DNA from: Congeria kusceri
Lineage: Eukaryota; Mollusca; Bivalvia; Myida; Dreissenidae
Assembly: GCA_027627225.1 (NCBI GenBank)
Contig: CM051034.1
Span: 44,625,548 to 44,689,547, forward strand
DNA: 64,000 nucleotides
Direction of reading: 5' to 3'
The notes under the pieces were generated by a model that was not told the origin of the DNA, ran no database searches, and was given only the letters and a program-made list of their open reading frames with translations. The stretch's first letter is position 1, and each line of letters starts with the position of its first letter. Below, one piece after another: positions 56,801 through 64,000 of the stretch. A program made the translations under genes and the position numbers.

Positions 56801-59800
56801 AATCAGCAATTATTTAAATTGAAAAGGAAACAGTTAATATAATAATTATATTAATATGGAAAAAGTTCCTAATATATTTTTATGGAAATAGTTCCTTATA
56901 TATTTCTATGAAAATAGTATGAAGTATGTTTATATTGAAATATTGACTTTCTGCATTGATATGGACATTGTGCACCTATCAATATTTTCTCCCAGGGGGG
57001 ATGAGTGTGGGCTGACCCAGGGGAATTTGGCTAATTTTAATTGTTTTGGGTCTAATTCCCCATCCTAGAGCCAAGCATTTCTGTCTAAATCCCCGGGGTG
57101 GAAGATTCTTGGTGACAAGCTGGCGGACAGTGGGAGTCTAGGCATGCTACACTATTTCTGGGATCTAAAACCCGATCAAAAACTATTTTCAGGGACCCGG
57201 AATAATTCGGCGTGTCAAATTCCCGCCCGTCGGCGTCGGCAATCGCTTTCGGTCTAAAGTATATGCCCGCCCCCCCCCCCCCTTAGTTTCTAATACATCG
57301 ACATAGAAATAGATCCTAACATGTTTAATATGCAAACAGTTCCTTATACATTGGCATGATATGAATATAGTTAATAATATATTTATATGGAAACAGTACC
57401 TAACATATTAATATCGAAATAGTTCCCAATACGGAAATAGTTTCTAATATATTGAATTGTAATTGTTAATAAGGAAATTTTCAATAATAAATTGATATGG
57501 GAATATCTCCGAACACATTATTATGGAAAGTGTTTCTATTATACATTAAAATATATTCATATGCGAAAAATACCTAATACATAGATATGGACATAAGTAC
57601 TTATACATTGACTGTACACTGTCCTTATCAGTTGATGGAAAAATAGTTCCACAGATGCATTACAACAAATACACTCCGTCATAAATAAGCAATTTACACG
57701 ATCATTTCATGAGTTTTGGTTTTCAATTTGACACGCAAATATATGATTACATTATGTCGGAACACTTCAACAAAAATTGATACAATCAATAAAAAAAAAC
57801 ACATGCTGCAACAAGCTGACATTGTGTTGCTTTGTTTGCAGAAACAGATTAGCGAGCATGTGAATATCGCGTAATTTGCAAAAAGACGCGTTTATCGGCT
57901 CTCTGTGCTGACAAATTACTCGTGTAATTTACCTCCATGACACCGGTCTATAGGGGTCGCCGCAGACAGAAGCGTTTCAGATAAAACTGTACATGTTTTC
58001 AATTAGTTTTTTCTTGATTTCTTGTTCGTAACAACATTTATAACGAATTAGTAATTTTCGATATCTTAACAAAAACGCCCGGAGTAGATTACAAGGCAGA
58101 CCTGGAGCTTCCTGTCAAATTATGATAATAATTAAAATGCAACCCGACGGCTATGGGTATGAGTCTAATGAACTACTACACACGCTTAAGATAAATATCT
58201 GTAAACAAGCAATAAACAACATCCACACCGACTTGACATACAATAAACACTTTACATAACAACGAAAATAACGCTAAAGCTATTACCGCCAGAACATCAC
58301 TAATAATAACAACAACAAAATCAAATCAACAAAAACGCGTTATTCTCCCACTATAACTGGCACTACCGCTGCCTTTGCTGCAGCTGAAACTACTGCTGCT
58401 ACTACTTACTACTACTACTACAACTAATACCACTACCTCCACTACCACTACCACCACTACCACTTCTACTACCACTACCACTACTACTACTAATACCACT
58501 ACCTCCACTATCACTACTACTTCTACTACCACTACCACTACTACTTACTACTACTACTACTACTAATACCACTACCTCCACTACCACAACCACCACTACC
58601 ACTTCTACTACCATTTCCACTACTACTACTAATACCACTACCTCCACTATCACTACCACTTCTACTACCACTACTACTAATACCACTACCTCTACTACCA
58701 CCACTACCACTTCTACTACCACTTCCACTACTACTACTAATACCACTACCTCCACTATCACTACCACCACTACCACTTCTACTACCACTACCACTACCAT
58801 TACTACTACTAATACCACTACCTCCACTACCACTTCTACTACCACTACCACTACTACTACTAATACCACTACCTCCACTACCACCACTACCACTTCTACT
58901 ACCACTACTACTACTACTACCACTACCTCTACTACCACTACCACCACTACCACTTCTACTACCACTACCACTACTACTACTACTACCACTTCTACTACCA
59001 CTACCACTACTACTACTAATACCACTACCTCCACTATCACTACCACCACTACCACTTCTACTACCACTACCACTACTACTACTAATACCACTACCTCCAC
59101 TACCACCTCTACCACTTCTACTACCACTACCACTACTACTACTAATACCACTACCCCGCTACCACTACTACCACTTCTACTACCACTACTACTACTAATA
59201 CCACTACCTCTACTACCACTACCACCACTACCACTTCTACTACCTCTACCACTACTACTTCTACTTCTACTACTTCTACTACTACTACTACTTCTACTAC
59301 TACTACACACATGCGTACGTCCACTACAAAACAAAAACTGCAATTTGTTGTATTTCAAACGCATTCTCCTAAACAGCCCACGTAAATACGGGCAAGTCGT
59401 TACGTAATAAAAGCAAAACGAACACGCCTTAGTGAAGATGAAAAGAAACCTAAGTTTTGAGGTAATTCAACGCGAATTATAAAACTAATTTCACTGTTCA
59501 ACGATACACTGCACATATTCTAATGACATACTTTTGCGACGAAATGTGCAGTTTTTTTTCTTTTATTCAAAAGGCTGTGGCAGGAATTTATTTAAATGAG
59601 AGTTCTTAAGGTAAATATTAACGTATTATTTACAGACAAGGGTCTTGTTTTCAGCTTATTTTCAATGCGTAGGGAACATTGTTGTTGTGCAATTAAACTC
59701 TAATATGCCGTCTTATATGTTACAGACATACACGTATATATGAGTTGTTTATCAAATTTTCAGCATTGTATTATAATTTTATACAATCTAAAACCAATAC

Positions 59801-62740
59801 ATGTACATGCTATTTTAGATCACGCATGCGGTAGTGACCCACGAAAGCCCGAAAGCGGATTTCCGAGTTATAAACATATCATAGTCCGTTTTCTGGTTAG
59901 AACCAGTTTTTTGCGTCTTTTCTGCAGATCAATAGACTGAACGCCCCCCCCCCCCCCACCACCACAACACACACAGTGAACGCCTCCCCCCCGCCCCACA
60001 CACACACTGAACGCCCCCCGCCCCCCCCCCACACTGTATAGGGATCGAAATCACAATCTCTCGTTCGAAAGGCGGACCACATATACATTACACTACTGCG
60101 ACCTAAATCCGGAGGGGAATTCACTTTCAAAAATAAGTTTATGTTATATTCTAACATGATACTCGCTAATTTTTCTAAATACAAACAACAAAATGATCGT
60201 TGTTTAACTACCCAATAAACAACGCAAAAAGTTGTCCAAATTCTGAGCGGAGCGTAGTAAAAAGTAGTTCTCATTACAGTTGCAAAAATAAATGTCAAAT
60301 CATGTAGAATCGATCTAATGTTTGTGTTATCGTTGTTTATCGGAAAACAAACAACTCATTGACGTTCTGATTCGTTGCAATTAAACAACTCGGGCTAATT
60401 AATTGTTTTCTTGTATAATCCCTCTGGCATCATGTATACTAAACAAAAACGAACTTTTCCTAAATACGTGTAGATTTTCAAATTGTGTAACTCGCTATCA
60501 GTTTTTAATTTAATTAAATTTGTCCTTGTCATTTAAGAATTTTTTTTCGATTTATCGTTGTTTATCGACCAATAAACAACGATTTGAAGGTCTGATGCGT
60601 AGGAATTAAACCACGAGTCACACAACAGAACGACAAAGAGTTTTTTTGGCCGATAAAGAACCACAATGCGAAAAGTATTTCGAGTCTAACATGATTTGAC
60701 ATTATATTGTTCCAATTTTAATTGGAACTACTTTTTTATGCTCCGCTCAGAATCTGGACTTCTTTTTGCGTTGTTTATTGGGTAGTTTAACAACGATAAT
60801 TTTGTTCTTTGTCCATTGAAAAATTAGCGAGTATCATGTTAGAATTGTTTTTTAACAGAATGGTATCAACCATTAATCGTGTTTTTTGCCAGAAATCATA
60901 CGTTTATTGCAACTTCATTATATTTATTCACCATGTAACGTTTAGTATTTTAATGGTATTTACAATAGGTGAATGAACTGTAAATTGTTTTTTCTCATAA
61001 AAAGCAGTTAACGGTTTATCACTCAATTTACAGAGGTAATAAAACTGGGCATAAGGCTGTATGAAAAAAGTCGCTGTGATGGTACAACGAGATTTCACGA
61101 TTAGCGATATTTGGTAAATATTTGTCAAAACGATTTTCGTTTAGATTTACCTTTTTTATTGTAAAAACCACCACAACATTGGCGGTCTTGGTGGACAATC
61201 ACTCCCTTTCACGGTGTGTATATTTTGTGAAATAAAACCATTTAACTGAGAGTCGGAGTCACAAACTTGAGTGTTTTCTTATTTGATCTTTCTTGTTCAA
61301 GTGTAAGGAGTAAACAAAAGCGGAATCGGTCAGAAAATACTTAAATGAATAAAACCCGATTTAAACGGTGTCCGATGACCGGCTTGACCCCATAGTCTAG
61401 CCGTGTTTGCGTTTCTCATAGAGGATTTTGTGCGCGATTTCAACCAGATTTTGATAAAAGAGACGTGCAATTTGGAGTTTTATTGTGTTTGTCCAGGGGT
61501 TGTTAGCATATTTGCTCAATTAACTGTACTATTGTTTTCGTTGACTCGAGTTTATTTTGACTGCGGCGAACTAAAATCACAATGGACAAGAACCGCAGTC
61601 ATAAATTAGAGCACGTCTGAGCGAAGAAGATACCGAGCTGTTGGTTGATTTATTACAAAGATGTTGATCTACTGCCAATAAAAATATTAAGTCTGACATA
61701 GCCTCACAGCTACAACAAATAGATGTCATGTATACCATCAGTATACTTTTCGTTAAATTGCCTGTCATGTATTTCCGCGACATATTACTGTGACACTAGT
61801 CCGGACACGAGCCTAATTCGGACAAACTTTGCACAAAAGGTGGGCGAAGTTTTCAAGAGTTTTTATTTCAAATACCTTATCATCATATGATGGAAAATAC
61901 TACAGGTAGCGACTTTAGGTTTAAATTACACTGCTGTGTGCAAACTAATTTTGAGCACAATATGTCCGGATGACTTCTAAGCTGACAGATGTTCCTTTCG
62001 ACGCTTTCTGAGAGATAATCAAAACGCACCAAAATAGTCAATTAACTGCAAATAACAGCGTGGCATGTGGTCTTTTTACTGCTTAAGGTAAGGGTTTAGG
62101 GGATTAAACTGCTGGTTTTAGCGCTGACCAGTGGTCAATAATAGCATTAAGGCCACGGGTAATCGGGGATTTCAATACGGCGGACGTATCACGCAGCCTT
62201 TGGCCTAAGACAAAGGTCAAACACGGAATTTAATTTAATACAAAATTGAACGTGGAAAACGACATCAGTTTGTTTTAATATTAAGCAACAGGTCATATTT
62301 AGTTTGTCTTTATTTACTTTTAGCCTTGTTTATAACAAAAGTTCTCCCCCCCCCCTTCCCAAATTATGTTCTAGCAGAGAAACTTTGCCCTAGTGAAACA
62401 AAGAAATAAACGAAAGACCAAACAACAACAACAACACATAAGAAAACGTCTACTCACTGAACTCCACCCCGGGTTCACTCATTTTTCCACTAGCACTCAT
62501 ATGTCGCTTCCCTTTACTCGTCACTTTCACGAATCCATCCGTGCAGTTACTTTTTAGTCTGTGAAACCGTATTTGCGTCGTCCCAACTTGATTCGGAAAT
62601 GTCTCCATCTTTTTTCGAACCTGTTCCAGGACGTTGTGCATGTGATGATCTTTGACAGGACTAGATCTACTTCCGTCGGTTTGCCACTGGGGGTTATTTT
62701 GAAGAATATGATGAACGCTTCCTAAACTAGCACCATTTAC
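41377..62740 (-). CDS. Fibroblast growth factor, divergent, three visible exons
   Basis: Exons on the - strand are 62740-62458, 56770-56667 and 41808-41377, joined in phases 1 and 0 with GT/AG borders. The 104-nt middle exon and these phases are the conserved FGF core structure. Domain order: a polar N-terminal region; RFHRLKSNCTDGFVKVTSKG (first beta strands); NGSFRIISLATDLSICFDKR (core, where many FGFs have Y-L-C-M-N); KNLKTCEFREEYSNEMDFHY (the conserved C-x-F-x-E and Y); KKYLGFNDRKGLKAK; then a long Lys/Arg/His-rich tail ending KRHRNG. About 272 residues are covered. FGFs are secreted ligands of receptor tyrosine kinases, with heparan sulphate binding through basic residues. No signal peptide is visible, so a first exon probably lies beyond 64000. 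The FGF8/17/18 or FGF9-like relationship is a guess; the family call is firm. Confidence 0.85.
41971..42060. repeat. 30-bp inverted repeat
   Basis: TACAAGCTTATCGTGCAATA followed by AGTAGCGTGC at 41971-42000 is mirrored by GCACGCTATTTATTGCACTG onward at 42031-42060, with a few mismatches and a 30-base loop. Confidence 0.75.
42211..42331. repeat. Fold-back hairpin with CpG-rich centre
   Basis: The arms contain AAACACTTGTAGCA, TTTGACCTCAGTATGTTAAT and TTATTTAAC, mirrored by GTTAAATAACGAACATATTT, CGGTCAAAGTATGCTACAA and AAGTGTTT. The centre is CTCGCCCTGCGGGCTCG. Same architecture as the hairpins at 8670, 33957 and 34482. Confidence 0.8.
42391..42706 (+). repeat. Fold-back element family B, partial copy
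   Basis: It matches 18889-19232: ACCCAATAAACAACGCAAAA, GTTGCAAAAATATATGTCA, CTCGTGGTTTAATTCCTACG and ACGATAAATCGAA, in that order. The TTCTAACATGATACTCGCTA terminus is missing at the left. Confidence 0.7.
42859..43073 (+). repeat. 107-bp tandem duplication
   Basis: CGTTTAATCGTTTTCGTATA at 42859 recurs at 42966, and the two copies differ at only about two positions (GGCGGTGG versus GGCTGTGG; TCATGATC versus TCATTATC). The near identity implies a recent event or an assembly duplication. Confidence 0.9.
43698..43764. repeat. 16-bp-arm hairpin, family C copy 1
   Basis: CTTGAAAGCCAGAAGG and CCTTCTGGCTTTCAAG are exact mirrors around a 35-base loop. The whole 67-bp unit is the reverse complement of the one at 56516-56584, loop included (CTGATGA; GCATATG). 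Confidence 0.8.
43837..44145. mobile_element. MITE with TGCACCTATCAATAT ends
   Basis: TGCACCTATCAATAT at 43837-43851 is mirrored by ATATTGATAGGTGCA at 44131-44145. The ~309-bp interior is unusually GC-rich for this window (GGGACCCACAATCATTCGGC, GTGTCAAATTCCCGCC) and includes a G-tract of about 14 at 44113. A second copy lacking the right end lies at 56971. No coding capacity. Confidence 0.8.
47162..47510 (+). repeat. Poly-T/poly-G run and ATG/ATA trinucleotide tract
   Basis: A run of about 15 T, then G and T, then about 10 G starts at 47172. After a short unique stretch, ATGATG-type repeats run from 47262 to 47497 with ATA, ACG and GGT variants. Long open frames on both strands here come from the repeat and encode poly-Met/Ile or poly-His. 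Confidence 0.85.
48351..48400 (+). repeat. Short dispersed repeat, copy 2
   Basis: GGGGGATCCGAGAAACTAAA onward matches 10473-10506. It continues with CTCTGGCCTT. Confidence 0.5.
53280..54012 (+). repeat. GAT-rich tract with 42-bp minisatellite
   Basis: GATGAT repeats surround seven copies of a unit anchored on GCTTATGCTGCTGCTGTCGC at 53638, 53680, 53722, 53764, 53806, 53848 and 53884. The first six are spaced 42 bp; the last follows after 36 bp. Two spacer types differ by GAT versus AAT at one triplet. Because 42 is a multiple of three, three frames (two on +, one on -) stay open for 450-590 bp. I treat it as noncoding intronic repeat. Confidence 0.9.
54013..55289. other. No gene recognised (FGF intron)
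   Basis: Contains a 42-bp direct duplication at 54611 and a C-tract of about 15 near 54985. An open + frame at 54334-54525 has no motif or convincing splice context. Confidence 0.4.
54611..54693 (+). repeat. 42-bp tandem duplication
   Basis: AACATTATTAGTGTGGAAAT at 54611 recurs at 54653, followed by CTATATTTTATACATGAA and ATATATGTTATACATGAA. Confidence 0.75.
55290..55596 (+). mobile_element. tRNA-derived SINE, copy 3 (full length)
   Basis: The most complete of the three copies. GGCCCGGCTAGCTCAGTTGG, GCTGGACTGTCAATCCGGGG and GAGTTCGAACACCAGCCCGG form a whole tRNA-like head, with a GTC triplet at the anticodon position. The shared body and a CAAA-rich tail follow (AACAAACAAACAAACACA). One change in the T arm (AACACC for AACCCC) weakens a real tRNA reading. 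Confidence 0.9.
56516..56584. repeat. Hairpin, family C copy 2
   Basis: CCTTGAAAGCCAGTAGGGCC and GGGCTCATCAGC-type loop sequence end with TTTTGGTTTTCAAGG. It is the inverted counterpart of 43698-43764. Confidence 0.75.
56667..56770 (-). CDS. FGF middle exon (104 nt)
   Basis: The acceptor is ATGTTCTTGCAG and the donor GCTACA|GTTAGT. Phase 1 in and phase 0 out, exactly 104 nt, the length typical of this exon across FGF genes. It encodes YLKFESQPNGSFRIIS, then LATDLSICFDKRWRPVAT. The conserved glycine of the beta turn (NGS) and the Cys in the SICFD strand are present. TGACGTCA lies 20 bp upstream of its acceptor. Confidence 0.85.
56838..57640 (+). repeat. Diverged ~27-30-bp minisatellite, interrupted by a MITE
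   Basis: Variants of ATATGGAAATAGTTCCTAAT recur from about 56855 to 56970 and again from about 57290 to 57600. The MITE copy at 56971 splits the array. Units are poorly conserved, which suggests an old array. Confidence 0.7.
56971..57288 (+). mobile_element. TGCACCTATCAATAT MITE, copy 2, right end missing
   Basis: It begins TGCACCTATCAATATTTTCT and follows the copy at 43837 through CCAAGCATTTCTGTCTAAAT, AATAATTCGGCGTGTCAAAT and AATCGCTTTCGGTCTAAAG. It stops in a C-tract of about 14 where the other copy continues to its terminal repeat. Confidence 0.8.
57641..58395. other. No gene recognised (FGF intron)
   Basis: Unique-looking AT-rich sequence. Nothing supported on either strand. Confidence 0.5.
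58399..59311 (+). repeat. ACT/ACC trinucleotide tract with one G in ~900 bases
   Basis: The + strand is built from ACT, ACC, TCT and AAT triplets. Reading through it I find a single G, at about 59158. A phrase CTAATACCACTACCTC recurs about a dozen times at irregular 48-73-bp spacing, with one 156-bp gap. The - strand is therefore C-free and GGT/AGT-rich. Open frames through it (poly-Val on -, poly-Thr on +) are by-products. Confidence 0.9.
59312..59942. other. No gene recognised (FGF intron)
   Basis: Unique AT-rich sequence with short frames only. Confidence 0.5.
59943..60033 (+). repeat. C-rich tracts in tandem
   Basis: Three related units, each of GAACGCC or GAACGCCCC followed by a C-run and ACAC words, begin near 59939, 59979 and 60009. 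Confidence 0.75.
60036..60108 (-). repeat. tRNA-like sequence on - strand
   Basis: Read on -, GGTCGCAGTAGTGTAATG resembles an A box, CGCCTTTCGAACGAGAG an anticodon arm, and TGTGATTTCGATCCC a B box. Short, without a SINE body like that at 18594. Probably a tRNA-derived repeat head. Confidence 0.4.
60149..60844. mobile_element. Fold-back element family B, complete palindrome
   Basis: The ends are TTCTAACATGATACTCGCTA at 60149 and its mirror finishing at 60844. The arms share TTGTTTAACTACCCAATAAA, AACAACGCAAAAAG and ATTCTGAGCGGAGC and their mirrors around an AT-rich centre near 60400-60545. Partial copies lie at 18889 and 42391. No coding capacity, so it is probably non-autonomous. Confidence 0.8.
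60845..62457. other. No gene recognised (FGF intron)
   Basis: No supported exon. The frames at 61403-61609 (+) and 61577-61783 (-) carry no motif. A C-run of about 9 lies at 62346. Confidence 0.45.
62458..62740 (-). CDS. FGF upstream coding exon
   Basis: The acceptor CTTTCAG lies above 62740 and the donor GAGTTCA|GTGAGT below 62458. It is 283 nt, phase 0 to 1. It encodes a polar lead (VNGASLGSVHHILQNNPQWQ), a likely helix (MHNVLEQVRKKMETF), and the first FGF core strands (RFHRLKSNCTDGFVKVTSKG, then MSASGKMSEPGVEF). There is no hydrophobic signal, and an in-frame ATG at 62641 is a less likely start than an upstream exon. Confidence 0.75.
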
Positions 62741-62879
62741 CTGAAAGTACAGATATAGATGATAATTATTATATTTTATCTATAAATATTAATATCCAGT
62801 GGCCTTTGTTTAATTTATTTAATTAATGTGGGCCGTAATATCACAGACCTTATGATGATCCCCAATACTAGTTACATCA

Positions 62880-63196
62880 TAATTTACAACACACTCATAC
62901 AAATCATCATCGTCGTTATCATCAGCATCAACATCATCAGCATCAACATAAGTAGACGTACTATTAGTAAAAGTATCATCATCAGCATCATCCTCACTGT
63001 CATCAACATCATCATCAACAGCACCATCATCCTTATCAAGTTGTTCTTCTTATTAATCTCCGTCTATGATTTATATTTGTTGAAATGTAGTTTTCTTCAT
63101 AATTATAATAGTATTATATGTCATACTTTACCGTTTCCTCTTGCTAGTAATAATGTTAATAATAATAATAATCATGATGATGATGATGATGATGAT

Positions 63197-63232
<36 letters not shown>

Positions 63233-63345
63233 GGATGTGGTGATAATGATGATGATAATGATGCTGATGATAATAATAATAATAATAATAATGCTCATTA
63301 TTAGCATCATCATCGTTATCATCATCATCATAACATCATGATTAT
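62880..63345. repeat. ATC/CAT then ATG/AAT trinucleotide tracts
   Basis: Imperfect ATC and CAT repeats at about 62897-63035 are followed by ATG, AAT and ATT repeats at 63148-63300 and ATC again at 63303-63340. The strand switch allows the two halves to pair. Frames through it are not genes. Confidence 0.85.
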
Positions 63346-64000
63346 GATCACCATCGGTAGCATGCCGTTCATTCATTTATCAGACACGCAGTGAAACAAA
63401 TCTCGCATCGTCACATGCTTAATTGTCCTAGGAAAATATAGTAAACATAGTAAATGGCCCTTTTACTTCTTCAAAGACTCGTTAATTTGAATATACAAAG
63501 AACCAGTGTCAAAAATATACGCTTAAATTATGCACAAAATGAATGTAGACAACAACGCATTGTTTGATACATTTTAAAGAAATGCAAAAATATTTCAAGA
63601 ATTCGGTGTTGTAGAAGCTAAAACTGACGACGCTTTTTTTACAATACATTCAAACATTCGTATTTTGTATATTAATGTATTTTCACGCAACGCAGCCTTA
63701 CGGGTAATAGAAAACTAACCATAAAATAAAATTAATTAAGACTCACGTAAATGAGTTATGTTAATAGGTAAATATCTTATATGACAATTTAACAGGCTGA
63801 TTAACTCGCGAGATAAGCTTTGTGAGATAGATTTATAGACGCACGGGTAAAAAGAAACGAAAAGAAAATGGGTTTGGTAACCTATATTAAAGGCAGTCTT
63901 ATTAATGGTGTTTGAAATGTATACTTTGATGGGAGAAAAAAATTATAACGTATCAGCATAAAGTGTTAATTGAAAATAAAACGATTCCCCTAAATATTAC
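63346..64000. other. No gene recognised
   Basis: I looked for an FGF signal-peptide exon on the - strand and found none. Confidence 0.45.

Noticed and set aside
58402..59364. 320-codon - strand open frame rich in Val and Ser
   Set aside because: It is the translation of a trinucleotide tract; the opposite strand is open too and there is no domain or splice context.
62828..63376. Frames rich in Ile, Asn and Met near the right end
   Set aside because: Trinucleotide repeat translation only.

Overview
This is a gene-poor, AT-rich animal genome window with introns, SINEs, MITEs, long trinucleotide tracts and many fold-back repeats. The repeat vocabulary points to a bivalve mollusc: a tRNA-derived SINE with a long non-tRNA body, elements that open with AGCTCGACTATTCGAAGAA, and a palindromic element with ends GAGGCGTGTCGTGGG. 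From memory these suit Dreissena or a relative, but I could not run a search. There are no bacterial operons, rRNA genes or CRISPR arrays.

Three gene groups can be supported. (1) A two-gene PIF/Harbinger transposon lies at about 10.6-17.1 kb. A Myb/SANT-like gene on the + strand (five exons, 10856-13680) converges on the 3' exons of a HARBI1-type transposase on the - strand (17094-14787). The catalytic half of the transposase is not recognisable. (2) A roughly 5-kb element at 25.8-30.9 kb is bounded by ~180-bp inverted repeats that carry repeated GCGAACGACCACAC motifs. It holds a C2H2 zinc-finger gene on + and an unrecognised ~282-codon reading frame on -, both reading inward from the ends. 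I cannot assign it to a superfamily and it is the best candidate here for something undescribed. (3) A host gene for a divergent fibroblast growth factor (FGF) runs on the - strand from 62740 to 41377. Three coding exons are visible, with the family's 104-nt middle exon and matching intron phases. The signal-peptide exon probably lies beyond the right edge.

Layout: 0.2-10.5 kb is a run of repeats (fold-back elements, 173-bp and 166-bp tandem arrays, a TIR element at 7.0-7.9 kb). 10.6-17.1 kb is the Harbinger element. 18.6-20.6 kb is five repeat families placed end to end. 24.4-25.6 kb is a MITE and a LINE 3' end. 25.8-30.9 kb is the zinc-finger element. 31.3-36.9 kb holds further repeats, a second SINE, nested fold-backs and one doubtful ORF. 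41.4-62.7 kb is the FGF gene, whose introns hold MITEs, minisatellites, a 0.9-kb tract with a single G, and a full palindromic element. The octamer TGACGTCA is strongly over-represented across the window.
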